Shown: in pieces, positions 42,898 through 52,877 of the stretch
Layout of the letters: every line of letters starts with the position of its first letter
Numbering within the stretch: the stretch's first letter is position 1
Origin: Nitzschia sp. DOCU1
Lineage: Eukaryota; Bacillariophyta; Bacillariophyceae; Bacillariales; Bacillariaceae
Reading direction: 5' to 3'
DNA: 64,000 nt
Assembly (NCBI GenBank): GCA_951394045.1
Contig: OX595992.1
Location: 62,001-126,000, forward strand
Translations under genes and position numbers: made by a program
Notes under the pieces: model-generated
Told to the model about the DNA's origin: nothing
The model's input: only the letters and a program-made list of their open reading frames with translations
The model's database searches: none

Positions 42898-43429
42898 GGT
42901 GCAATCTCAAGTTGAAGACTGAAAGATTGGTTTAATTTCAGGACTTTGCCACACCATGGACGTCGATCATCAAGCTTGCAAAATGTATGACTCGTGTCAA
43001 CAATTCCATCGGGCGAAGCAACTATCGAAAAATGATTAGAGTTTAGACGAAATATAGTATTCCGATACGTAGACGCTTGATTTCCTCTTTCATCCTAAGT
43101 ATCCAAATGATTTATCCTATGTATTCGAATAACGCGACCACCTATTATCGAAACTCTCCCTCGCTCGCTCGCTAGACAAATAGGGACGCTCTATTGTTAT
43201 CAAAGGCATACTCGGAGTATCCAACGTTTCGCGAGGGTATCGTCCTTCTTGAAGGACATCGAAGTGCGACAGCCAGTTGCCGGGTTCAAACTGTCACTCG
43301 GAGCGCGAGGCGACCCTCACTTCTCGCAAACACCAAAACCTTAGGGCTGCGAAGACAGCAGAAGGAATCGATGCGTTGTAGACGCTCTATACAATTTAAT
43401 GAGGAAATATCACTATACAATTTCAAATT
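42898..43429. other. Intergenic spacer
   Basis: Contains the promoter of the gene at 42897 and the 3' flank of the next. CGCTCGCTCGCTCG-like repeats lie near 43165-43175. No gene was recognised. Confidence 0.45.
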
Positions 43430-46400
43430 CTATGCTGAAACCTTGTTCATTTGATGGGTTCTCCTTGCGTTCTGATCTTTCATTTTCTCGTTGAACCTAC
43501 GCCTTCGTTCCTTCAAATGAGCCTTGACGGAGTCGTTTGCGGTTGATGCCACTGCAACGCTGGCGTAGAGCAAGATCATCATTGCTTTGATTGCATGAAT
43601 TCCAAGCCATTTACCTCCAATGGCACTTCCCTTGACAAACATCTTGAGGATACCGAACCAGGCCGATTGACTGGAACTAATCATCTCGACACTTGCACTT
43701 GACATTTTTGGCAAAGGACGAGGATCGCTGCGCATTGTGTTCGGGACTCGAACAGGCATTTGATTAGCACGATGCGACTCATCTTCACGTGCATCGTCGA
43801 CTGCCACCTTGGCTTTGAGCAGTTGAGATCTAGCTGTTGATGTCGATGCGCTGCGATTCTCATCCATTTCAAAGCCTCGGCAGGGGTTCGAGTCGCATAC
43901 ACTAGATTCTTTACTTGAAGAATCAGCAAGACAGCTTTGGTCATTCATGACATTTTTGAAAGTCTCTTGTCCGAGATCCGATTCAGCAGTTGGGATGTAG
44001 GGGATACTGGGCATCTCGTCGATCGAACACGCTGACATACTGCGTCCCGCGTCTTGCACGAAATAACTTCGATTGCTTCGGTTGCTGGCCCTTCCCAGGT
44101 GTGAATCCGAGTAGTCACTGGAAACCTCAGTTGAAATATTATCAGGTCCACCTTCGAGCAAAGTGCTCTGGCGAACTTTACTCGTGCCATAGAAAACTTC
44201 ATCAGGGGCGTCCTCGAGTCTTGGGGGCATGTTCTTGACTGTGGGCCTTGGTGGTGGGAGACCGTCCAACGAAGCAACCCGAGAAAGATGTTTCTGTTCA
44301 TCAGAAAAACGCCTTGGAGCGATGTCCAATGACAATGCTCGATACAAGCCAGAAGCGGCGACGGTAGTTCCATCCCCCTTTTCCAGCTTTCGCTCGTGTC
44401 GAGTCGATTCGTGCATTGAAAGGTACACCAACATTTCCATTCTACCGAAGTTAGATGACTCGGAGTCGATACCTTTCAAAAGACGGCCCGAAATATCATT
44501 GTCGAACTCATGACTGGATTCGGGGGTCTCATCGCAGGTTGGATCGGTATCATTCGAGTTGGGTGTCAATCGCCCGACATCGATGATCTTGTGTTTGAGC
44601 TCTGTTTGGAACTTGGTCATTTCGTTAACTTTCTGGAATCTCTTTGACAACGAGCTGCTTGTATTAGATCGTTTGGATCCGTTTCCGGATCTGCAGCCAG
44701 AAGCCCACGTGTCTTCCGATGAAGTGGCTAGCGCAACTCCGAATTCTTGGGGAGACTCGTTCCCGGTACCGGCCCCATCAAGTGGAATGATCTCGAGACA
44801 CTCAGCATCTTCTCTCTTTATGGCCACGAGCTCCATTGTTGTTTGTGAGTCTAGTTCAGCTTCCTTCAACTCGTTTGGCATCAGTTCGATGAACTCGCCA
44901 CTCTCAATCATTCGTACCTCGGCAAAAGCATCATCATCATTTACCACTGAATCGGTCTTGCCATTTGAAGAGCCGAGAATAAAAGATTCCCAAAGCTTCT
45001 CCAGCTCAACTCCTTCGAAAATGGTTGACAGTTGGGAGCTCACCGTGCTGAGCTGCTCCCCAGCAGAGCCAAACGCCTCGTTGACAGTGTCGCGGCATTC
45101 AGTAACTTTCTTGACCACGTCCCGGGTACGAATGTGCCCATGAATATTTCCTCGAAGGCGTCTCAAGTTATTGCGACGAACTAGCTCATTGCGAAGCCGT
45201 ACGGAGTCCACTATGGTATCTTTTGTCGACGTTTTCCCCCATGCAATGGAGGCTTGATCCGACGAGGCGGAATGTTCTTCACTTATCTTGAAGAGAGACT
45301 GCTTAGTATGATTCATGCCGTCACCACTCTCGTCAGATTCCGAGAGTAGATTTGGCAGGTGAGATGGAACACTACTAGTCTCTGGTTGAGACTCCGCTTC
45401 TTGGGGGGGTTCTTTTCGCTTCCCTGCACAGGAGTCAAAGTAGGTCGATAAGTCGTCAATGAGTTCTTTATCAAACAGTCGACATAGATAACCCGACCCG
45501 GAGCTTTCTGATGTCTTCTCAAAATGTTGGGACAATATATCAAGAATAGTTGAGTTTTCTTCGTGCGTCTCTCGAGGGACAAGGTCTGCGAGACGATCAA
45601 TCTTTTGTAGGAACGATTCAAAAGCGCGTCGGTACTCAGCCTTCCGATTTCCAGCAGCGTTTCCACAGGATGCGTCTTCAAAAAACTCGAAGACATCGTC
45701 CAAAACGTCTCTGATTGTTTCGGCTTCCCCATCCATTTCACATGCAATGGCCTCGATTTTTTCGAAGATAAGGTCAATGAAGTCTCTGCTTGTCTCGTCG
45801 CGCCGGAAGTGTTTCGAATCCAGCATCGAATGATTAGGTTCAAGATGCCCATCGACGTCAAATTCATTTTGTTCGTGTACCGACGTCTGCATGTTGCTTT
45901 GAGCGTTGGACACACCAGAAGCAATACCAGCTAGTCGGAACACACTATCACCATGCATGGAGGTCATCTCCGTTGCCCTGGTGTGCATGGTGCTTTCTTC
46001 CCGGGTGTGCATCGTACTTTCATCCCGGGTATGCATGGTGCTTTCTCCCCGGGTGTGCATAGTACTTTCGTCCCGGGTGTGCAGGGTGCTTTCTCCCTGG
46101 GTGAAAAGCGTTGATTCGTCGTCGCGGGAATCGTATTCCGCAAGTCGGGAATTATCGTACACCGACGTCAGTTCCGTGCCTCGTGTATGCATGGTGCCAT
46201 CAACGTAGGTGATATAAGCAGACTCCTCATCCCCATTGACAGTACCATTTAGTCTAGACACACTAGCACTTCGCTCTGTAATCGTGGTTTCCTCTTCTGC
46301 GCAAATCGATCGAGCGTCTTTGCAATCGCTGGCGACGGGGAGCAGGTGCCCATGCATGGCCGCCTTCATTTTGTTGTCGCTCATGACAGAACTACTTGTA

Positions 46401-46477
46401 TGGACGGACTGCTCAGCGTCGTTGAATATTTCGGAGCCCTTGTTATTGTCCAAGTTGTTTTCCTCCATGGATGCCAT
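43430..46477 (-). CDS. Large disordered, probably tail-anchored membrane protein with STMHTRDE repeats
   Basis: The first ATG in the frame is at 46475-46477 (MASMEENNLDNNKGSE), giving 1015 residues. The frame stays open another 42 codons upstream, behind a good 3' splice-like TTTTCTTCTAAG, so a short upstream exon is possible. Residues near 130-165 contain five tandem copies of an eight-residue unit STMHTR(D/G/E)E. A folded-looking acidic region near 225-320 has repeated helices (FIDLIFEKIEAIACEMDG). Further on the chain is Ser/Glu-rich. Near the C-terminus a helix IKAMMILLYASVAVAS follows WFGILKMFVKGSAIGGKWLG, then a very basic tail (HLKERRRRFNEKMKDQNARR). One or two membrane passes with the basic end in the cytosol is the likely topology. 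Confidence 0.75.
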   Translation of the reverse strand: MASMEENNLDNNKGSEIFNDAEQSVHTSSSVMSDNKMKAAMHGHLLPVASDCKDARSICAEEETTITERSASVSRLNGTVNGDEESAYITYVDGTMHTRGTELTSVYDNSRLAEYDSRDDESTLFTQGESTLHTRDESTMHTRGESTMHTRDESTMHTREESTMHTRATEMTSMHGDSVFRLAGIASGVSNAQSNMQTSVHEQNEFDVDGHLEPNHSMLDSKHFRRDETSRDFIDLIFEKIEAIACEMDGEAETIRDVLDDVFEFFEDASCGNAAGNRKAEYRRAFESFLQKIDRLADLVPRETHEENSTILDILSQHFEKTSESSGSGYLCRLFDKELIDDLSTYFDSCAGKRKEPPQEAESQPETSSVPSHLPNLLSESDESGDGMNHTKQSLFKISEEHSASSDQASIAWGKTSTKDTIVDSVRLRNELVRRNNLRRLRGNIHGHIRTRDVVKKVTECRDTVNEAFGSAGEQLSTVSSQLSTIFEGVELEKLWESFILGSSNGKTDSVVNDDDAFAEVRMIESGEFIELMPNELKEAELDSQTTMELVAIKREDAECLEIIPLDGAGTGNESPQEFGVALATSSEDTWASGCRSGNGSKRSNTSSSLSKRFQKVNEMTKFQTELKHKIIDVGRLTPNSNDTDPTCDETPESSHEFDNDISGRLLKGIDSESSNFGRMEMLVYLSMHESTRHERKLEKGDGTTVAASGLYRALSLDIAPRRFSDEQKHLSRVASLDGLPPPRPTVKNMPPRLEDAPDEVFYGTSKVRQSTLLEGGPDNISTEVSSDYSDSHLGRASNRSNRSYFVQDAGRSMSACSIDEMPSIPYIPTAESDLGQETFKNVMNDQSCLADSSSKESSVCDSNPCRGFEMDENRSASTSTARSQLLKAKVAVDDAREDESHRANQMPVRVPNTMRSDPRPLPKMSSASVEMISSSQSAWFGILKMFVKGSAIGGKWLGIHAIKAMMILLYASVAVASTANDSVKAHLKERRRRFNEKMKDQNARRTHQMNKVSA
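45980..46105 (-). repeat. Coding minisatellite, 24-nt unit
   Basis: Five units of 24 nt share GTGCTTTC or GTACTTTC and CCGGGT(G/A)TGCA on the plus strand. They encode STMHTRDE-type octapeptides on the minus strand. The third position and the sixth or seventh residue vary between units (D, G, E). Confidence 0.85.
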
Positions 46478-47302
46478 GGTATCAACCGATGTTGAGTTTC
46501 TTGCGGTTTCGAGAAGAAAATCTTGTGATGCCAGCAAATTGGCGGGGTGGAGCAATAGCGATGGAGGGAGCTTTTGGGGGCCATCGAGCTGCGCCGCCTT
46601 CACTCGCTTAATACGAATTACTTAGAAGAAAATGGCTTTTATTAATATATTCACCATGAAGGTTGAATAAGATTTGTGTTAGTGCCCCGAGCAGGCCATT
46701 ACTTAATGTTGGCGATGGCTCTCGCTGCACCGCCGTCACAAGAGCTCATTGTTTTAGGTCTCGAAGGCGAACGATTTCCGAGAGCGCACTAAAACTATTA
46801 TGCGTGTCTTCCAGCGATTTGCGCTCGCCAGACGAACACACGACGTGGTGGAGAAGAAGGGCGACGCGACGACGGCCGGCGCGCGACACACTCGACCGAT
46901 GGTGACTCCACCGACTGCTTCGACCTTGTAGTCGATACGCTGCGGCAGCAGCTCGGCTATTGTCAAGGTAGTTCGATGCTTTAATAGTAGTAATGATAGC
47001 AAGTTGTATCCTCCTAGAGCCTTCGATCTGATACAATAACGTACAAACAAGACAGACCAGCAGGTGAACGGTGCCGGTGGCCATCCCTTCCATGGACTTC
47101 GACTTCGTCTGATGAGCCCAAGGCTCATTCACTGCGTTATTGGCTGTCCTAGGATTGCTTGACGATTCATGCCCCGGATAGTGAGCTGGCTGGTGGGCAG
47201 TAGAACTGAGCCACCTGCATGTTGACCGGGCGCTATAAAATGTCTAGACAACCTACTACAAGCTCTCTAACATGCACATGTTTGTGACAGGAAAGCTAAA
47301 GT
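46478..47302. other. Intergenic spacer
   Basis: Minus-strand frames at 46746-47132 overlap in two phases and one starts with a hydrophobic segment (GTVHLLVCLVCTLLY). None has independent support. The stretch contains the promoter of the gene starting at 46477. Confidence 0.35.
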
Positions 47303-49621
47303 CTAATTTTTAACTTGCATGGTGTCACTGCGGAGAAAGTCGTCGACGTGCCTTTCGAGGAGCTCATAGTCGATAAGACTTTCATTGTCCGAGCTATTGT
47401 CGCGTGATATGAAAGGCTCCGGTTCTGAGTCGTAATTATCTGCAAGATAACGAAGATAGGTAATGGTTGGATAGGCATCCTCGTTTTCAGAACTTGTATG
47501 CGTATGAAGGCATGGTGGACTAATGACGTCGTCTCGAGAGGAGTTGTTGCGCCTTGGTTTTTCCTGAATGATGACGCCACGTGAGTTCACAATTATGGGA
47601 GCATTGGAATCCTCCATCAATTTAACTCTCAAAAGATGGTGGAATTGTTGATACTCTGTCTCAGCGTCGTCGGGCTGGAGCATAGCTAGATGTTTGTCGA
47701 GACTTTTGGTATCGTCTTGTTTTCCTTTTAGTACATTTGAGCGTTTCACGTTGACTGGTTCTTCATTCTCTAGATCGCTCTTTGACTCGTCTTTGGACAG
47801 TTTTGTGTCGTATTCGTCCATCGAAAGAACTTCGCTTGCTTCGGACAAGTCATCTTGTGTGTCGGTGTCTTCTGGCATATCCTCCTGGTTCGCCACGGCA
47901 TCGATCGTTCGACTTCGTCGTTCACCAACTGTACTGGCGTTGATTGCATCTTCGTCGTCTGTACCGTCATCATCGTCGTTCTTATAGTTATGAAAGATTG
48001 AAAGGGGCGATTTTTGGAGGAAAGAGAAGTGCGGTTCAAATGCCCCTTGAGCCGATCCAAGTCTTGGTGGACTACCCCCGGATGATCGGTAGTCCCCAGA
48101 ATTGTCGCCAGGAGTGTTGGCTATGCAGCGCAACTGAAGTTGAGTCATTTTCTCATGGGTGGGTGATGCGTCCGGTTTGGGGTGGAGAAGTAGGGGCGTG
48201 GAAGGACTTGCGTTGGTCTGTCGGGGCGTCGGAACGACGTCCTCATCCGGCATTAATGTAGCCCCAACCGCATCCGGAGTAGAAACTTTAAGTACAGACT
48301 TGATGGGTCCTTTGACTTGTGGCTTGCTCAAACGGGCTTCCAAGCCGTCTTGAGCAGCCTTGTCTTTTGAGGTCAAAGCATCCCCATCCACTGATTCTTC
48401 GTCTATCTCTGTTTTATATCCCGTCACTTCATCAAATGACTTGAAGTCATTGGGACCAATACAAAAATCCGACGGAAAGCATGAGGTGAAAAATTGCGTG
48501 TCTTTATTGGTAGTTGTAGTTCCCGGTTGATGAGCGTGGTAAGGAAAGTATCGGCGCTGCGACTTGGTGTTGTCTTCGGAGACTGTTGACGCAATGGACC
48601 CGATCGGCACAAACGGACTTTGTATGGTTGCATCTTGGAATCGAACTGTGCGAGGAGCGAGCTCATCAAGACGAGCGCACTTTGTGGCACAAGGGGGGGA
48701 TGTTCCGACGGTCCTTTCACGACGGGACATGGTCAAACTTTCATTCAGACTGATGATGCCCTTTTCGGAGAGGTAGACGCAATCTTTGTCACTCAAGAAA
48801 TCTTTGAGATTTTTCCTCATTTCTTTTTTCTTGTCCTTTGCTGGTTTGGGTTGAAGACTGTCGTCATCTTCCGAGCCGGCGCTTGAATCGTCCGCCAGCA
48901 TGGAGTTATTGGGAGAAAACATCGTGAAGCCACACCATGTGAGGGCAGACATGGTTGCCTTATCGCGGGGGAGCGTTATTGCTATGCTACCATCGTCGAT
49001 GTCATCTTCGTCGTCGTTGTAATCGTCTCCTTTATCCTGATTCAAAGAGTTGTGTGGCGGTTCCATGGACATGTTGTCAGTACCTTTGGGATACCATGCC
49101 GAAATGAGATGATCGGTAAATACTCGAAAGATGTTTTCCGCACCACCACCTACGGTCAAAGCCGTATTCTCGGGTGAAGTGTTAAAGTACAAGACATTGT
49201 GCCCCGTTGTATCAGTACATGAGTCGCCCACGTCAATGTCTCCGTCATAACTGGCACTGTTGTTATGACGCGTTTCGCTGTCGTCGGTTGTGGCATAAAC
49301 GATCAGCGGGAAAGTGTTGTCATTCGAACCTTTTACTGACAACTTTTCTTCACTGTGGTCGTCTTTTAAAAGCTCGATGATTGTAATCGGGAAATCTTGA
49401 CCTTCTAATTCTTGATCGATGTCACTGGATAGTACAGTAGAACCGTCAGCATGAATGCTGATTGTTTCCTTGACTTGCTCTCGTAGTCCCATCGTCTTGA
49501 CAAACCCTGGTGGATCGAGTTTCTTGACTCGTTGCTGGTGCGGATTCTGCTGCAACACAGCTGGACTGCTATTCCAGCTTGGAAGAGACTCTACTTGATC
49601 GATCGATTCTTTCACATTCAT
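47303..49621 (-). CDS. Large acidic disordered protein, third of the tandem set
   Basis: The first ATG of the frame is at 49619-49621 (MNVKESIDQVESLPSWNSS), giving 772 residues. The sequence is Asp/Ser/Asn-rich. Semi-ordered patches include NVLYFNTSPENTALTVGGGA with FRVFTDHLISAWY near 180-210, and ATMSALTWCGFTMFSPNNSM near 240, followed by a Lys-rich KDKKKEMRKNLKDFL helix. The C-terminus is more regular: EYQQFHHLLRVKLMED, then AYPTITYLRYLADNYDSEP, then DYELLERHVDDFLRSD. No TM helix or known domain was recognised. The gene is divergent from the polytopic protein at 50442. Confidence 0.75.
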   Translation of the reverse strand: MNVKESIDQVESLPSWNSSPAVLQQNPHQQRVKKLDPPGFVKTMGLREQVKETISIHADGSTVLSSDIDQELEGQDFPITIIELLKDDHSEEKLSVKGSNDNTFPLIVYATTDDSETRHNNSASYDGDIDVGDSCTDTTGHNVLYFNTSPENTALTVGGGAENIFRVFTDHLISAWYPKGTDNMSMEPPHNSLNQDKGDDYNDDEDDIDDGSIAITLPRDKATMSALTWCGFTMFSPNNSMLADDSSAGSEDDDSLQPKPAKDKKKEMRKNLKDFLSDKDCVYLSEKGIISLNESLTMSRRERTVGTSPPCATKCARLDELAPRTVRFQDATIQSPFVPIGSIASTVSEDNTKSQRRYFPYHAHQPGTTTTNKDTQFFTSCFPSDFCIGPNDFKSFDEVTGYKTEIDEESVDGDALTSKDKAAQDGLEARLSKPQVKGPIKSVLKVSTPDAVGATLMPDEDVVPTPRQTNASPSTPLLLHPKPDASPTHEKMTQLQLRCIANTPGDNSGDYRSSGGSPPRLGSAQGAFEPHFSFLQKSPLSIFHNYKNDDDDGTDDEDAINASTVGERRSRTIDAVANQEDMPEDTDTQDDLSEASEVLSMDEYDTKLSKDESKSDLENEEPVNVKRSNVLKGKQDDTKSLDKHLAMLQPDDAETEYQQFHHLLRVKLMEDSNAPIIVNSRGVIIQEKPRRNNSSRDDVISPPCLHTHTSSENEDAYPTITYLRYLADNYDSEPEPFISRDNSSDNESLIDYELLERHVDDFLRSDTMQVKN

Positions 49622-50441
49622 GGTAAAACGACGACAAGGGACGAGTTGCCTTAGGAGAAAGCCTTCCAATTTGTGAAGCTAGTAGAGCATTCTTCGACCC
49701 AAATAAAGTGGGCCTGGGCACAGAACATGTGCCTTTGGGTCACCGGCCGGTCGGATATCTCCGTCTGTTTAGAGGATTCAGTGCTATGAAGGAACATGTT
49801 ACGACAGAAATAGCCATACAGCCCTCGCTCTGAATGATGCTAGATCATCTAAATACCCTTGAATATCTCCTACAGAAATGTAGGATTTATATCGCTAAAT
49901 GGGCGGCTTCTATGTAGTGGGTGAACTTTTGCGGCGACACTGGTCACACAGACCGAGCCTCGGCATTATTATTTTTCATAGAGGGTGACCGAGCCGGCAC
50001 TGTTTTTGGAATGTCTGTCCGTCCGTTAAATAGATAGCCCCCCACAGTTGCGTCATGCATGACCCACGTCTGATGACGTACGTGGCACCTCCGGGTTTCA
50101 GTGGTGTCAAGTTCATGCCGGTAGGCGAGTGCACGTCCCGCCACAATGGGCTTTTTGTTGCTTCGCGAAACCCCGGCCATCTCGTCGTCAACGACTTCGG
50201 TTCGCGATAGTCAAGTGGAAGCAGAAAGCACCGAAAGAATTGTGGGAACGGGCGTCCAATCAATGAATGAAAGTTCCCTGGTCCTTCCTTCCGACAACAT
50301 CAACACAAACATCGCCTTCTTTCTGAAGGCTGCTCATTAAAACCGCTTACTGCAATGGTTCCTGGCAGTTACTAGTCCTTCTGTGTTTGTGTCATTTCCG
50401 TTTAACCTTTTATCGTACAAGTAGTATTGAGCGCGCCGACG
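49622..50441. promoter_or_regulatory. Divergent promoter between 49621 and 50442
   Basis: A spacer of 820 nt. It contains GATGACGTACGTGG near 50072, a TGACGT bZIP half-site inside an ACGTACGT palindrome. A minus-strand 78-codon frame starts with an ATG at 50180 and has no further support. Confidence 0.35.
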
Positions 50442-52877
50442 ATGTTCCAGAGAATCCGGAACGTTCTCGAGAAACCTCGCGTCAAAGACTTTATTGGACC
50501 CGCTTGGACGATAACCTTTGCAATCGTGGCTTTGCTTGACTTTTGGGTTTGCTTTCCAAAGTGGGTTGACGGGTGGACCGAAGGGCGGAAGCAGACGCAT
50601 GAGCACGGGCCTCTGCACCAGTTGCTCCACGGAAAACAACATCAACAGCAAGTAGAACAGCCGAATGGCACCGAGTACTGTCCTGCCACGGCAGTAGAAG
50701 AAGAAGACGACGAGTTGTTCTTTTCTTGTTTTCGAAGACGGAACTGGATGTTGTCGCTGTGGCTATTAAGATTACAGTGGACACATGTGGTGGGGGTCCT
50801 GTTTTGTCTCATGTGCATTGTGGAATCGATACGGAGAGCCCGGGAAGCTCGGCAAAGGGCACTCGACATGGCGGCGCTGGACGAATTCGAGAAAACGCTA
50901 GCGCGACTGTATAGTGCTACCAAACTAACAGTCTTTCGGCAGCCGAGCCATGTATCCGTGGACGAAGATCAAGACATGGCGGCTACGAGACGTTTGATCC
51001 GCGTATGGACACCTGTAATCTCTCATCTACTGGGATGGGTCGTCCTACTTCCGTGGCCTTTACTCTTATCGGCTCTTTTACCTAAGTTATGGCATCACTC
51101 TTCGGCTCTTCTGCTACTAGGAAAAGACTATCCTTCCCACTTTGGCTGTGGGGATGATCCAGCGTTGGCTACCGTTTGGATTACACAGTCTACGGCTGTG
51201 GTCTATGAAACGCTAGTGCAGTGGCACGAAGACTTGACCACCTGGCTCTGGAAAGTGGCCCTCCCCATGGGGCTCTGGTTAAAGCCTATCTTGCTCTACC
51301 AGCGACTTCGTCTACTGTCGAGATGGATCAGGTACTTTCGGTACGGGGGACCGCTATTGCGGCTTCTCGTGAAGCTTCAGGATCAATTCCGGGTCTTTGG
51401 CAAGACTTGGAAGCAAACTTGGACAGCGCAAACTGAAAAGGCAAAACGACTAGCTAGTCGGAGCATGCTTTTCCAAGACATTCAGCGCCTCGAGAGTCTG
51501 ACAAGACTCCAAACGCGACTTGCGGCCCTCCCTTCGCAATTCAACTTTGGAGCTCTGGGCGGCGGAAACTCCACTTCCGCCCTCTTCAAGCGAAAAGATG
51601 CCTTCTTGGCAACGACGACCTCTACTTCCTCGACCGTATCTTTGCTAATTGATAGCCTAGACTCTTCTCGGTCGGAAAGTCCCCAATCTTCCCCAAGCGA
51701 GGGATTCCCTTCCTCCGTGGCCGCGATTTCGACGACCCCTCTCTCCATTACATCTACATCTTCTTCCTTAACACCTACACCAACACATAGCAACACTGCA
51801 GCTCAGCGACCCTCTGTCGCAGAACTCATTGCCAAGAAACAACTCGAGAGCAGACGCCTTGCACGTCGCATTGATCACTTGCGACGGGGCATTCGGCAAT
51901 CCTCTCGCGCATTTCCATCTTCAGAACTTTACGATCGCGTGGTCGAATTGACCCAGGAAGTCACTCGGACTGTCCATTCGGCGGTGTGGAATCAAAATCT
52001 CATCAGTCCACACACGCGCTTCAGCGTCGCGTGGCGGCTTTGTGTTACGCTAGCGCTTGTAAGTGAACTGGGCCGCCTTTTGCTCTCCTGGCAACTATCA
52101 GGAACATTTGATCTGCGCTACCGTGACTTGACCAAGCGTTTGCTGGGCTTGTGTCAGACCACGAGTCGCCCCGTGCGGAAATTTGTGGGCAAACTGGTTC
52201 GATTGCCTCCCAATCATCCGTGGCTTGACACCTGCCGGCAATCCAGTCCATCGTCTCAATTCAGTCTGACCATGGCACACGCCGGTGAAGTAGCCATTGA
52301 TTTGATTGGATTCTTGGATATCCTCGTCTGGTTCTATACCGGCGAACTGAACGAAAATGGAGTGGTTGTTCCCAAGCCGTTCTTTGCTCGCTGCATCTTG
52401 CCGGGCACCCTCATACAAATCTTGGACCATCCGACGGTCCCCCAAACCATTCCTAACTTGATTTCTTACTTCACAAAAGCAGCCCGAGCGGTGGGATATA
52501 GCCGGGTCATTCGATGGGGATTGGCTCTGTACCCCGCATTGGATTTGCTACTCTTAAGTCCACTTCATCGCTATCTCTTTCACCCCATGGACAAGGAAGA
52601 ATATTTGAATTACACCGAAAGTCTGGTGCACTTTCCCAGGCGACGCAGCTTTTCCTCCAGCATGTCGCTGCGCAAAAGCCCGTCCAATCGCGGCGGTATT
52701 TGGGGCAACTGTAGTTCATCTTCGTTGAATGCCTTGGACGACGACGATGACTTCGTCGATGACTTTGGTGGGCCTGGGGATTTTATGCGGCCCCAAAGAC
52801 ACGTCAAATCCAACTCCTATTCGAATGTTTTGCACGCGTCTATTTCGGAAAACGATGGGTACGGACTCTACTACTAA
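50442..52877 (+). CDS. Polytopic protein with HCN/EAG-like S1-S3 signatures, no visible pore
   Basis: The ATG at 50442 gives 811 residues (MFQRIRNVLEKPRVKDFIGP). Hydrophobic helices lie near residues 20-40, 105-130 and 195-220. A Ser/Thr-rich linker covers roughly 395-465. Near residue 520 SPHTRFSVAWRLCVTLALVS resembles the (I)HP.SRFR..WD start of S1 in HCN/EAG channels. Near residue 620 VAIDLIGFLDILVWFYTGEL and GVVVPKPFFARCILPGTLIQ resemble the S2-S3 region (a TG..d..G.vv pattern). The usual charged S4, GYG pore and cyclic nucleotide domain are not seen; the C-terminus is Ser-rich with a DDDDDFVDDF stretch. I infer a degenerate or regulatory relative of the channel family. Confidence 0.7.
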   Translation: MFQRIRNVLEKPRVKDFIGPAWTITFAIVALLDFWVCFPKWVDGWTEGRKQTHEHGPLHQLLHGKQHQQQVEQPNGTEYCPATAVEEEDDELFFSCFRRRNWMLSLWLLRLQWTHVVGVLFCLMCIVESIRRAREARQRALDMAALDEFEKTLARLYSATKLTVFRQPSHVSVDEDQDMAATRRLIRVWTPVISHLLGWVVLLPWPLLLSALLPKLWHHSSALLLLGKDYPSHFGCGDDPALATVWITQSTAVVYETLVQWHEDLTTWLWKVALPMGLWLKPILLYQRLRLLSRWIRYFRYGGPLLRLLVKLQDQFRVFGKTWKQTWTAQTEKAKRLASRSMLFQDIQRLESLTRLQTRLAALPSQFNFGALGGGNSTSALFKRKDAFLATTTSTSSTVSLLIDSLDSSRSESPQSSPSEGFPSSVAAISTTPLSITSTSSSLTPTPTHSNTAAQRPSVAELIAKKQLESRRLARRIDHLRRGIRQSSRAFPSSELYDRVVELTQEVTRTVHSAVWNQNLISPHTRFSVAWRLCVTLALVSELGRLLLSWQLSGTFDLRYRDLTKRLLGLCQTTSRPVRKFVGKLVRLPPNHPWLDTCRQSSPSSQFSLTMAHAGEVAIDLIGFLDILVWFYTGELNENGVVVPKPFFARCILPGTLIQILDHPTVPQTIPNLISYFTKAARAVGYSRVIRWGLALYPALDLLLLSPLHRYLFHPMDKEEYLNYTESLVHFPRRRSFSSSMSLRKSPSNRGGIWGNCSSSSLNALDDDDDFVDDFGGPGDFMRPQRHVKSNSYSNVLHASISENDGYGLYY

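Noticed and set aside
46746..47132. Signal-peptide protein on the minus strand
   Set aside because: Two overlapping phases are open simultaneously, the longest begins with a non-ATG codon, and the mature part has no protein-like pattern.
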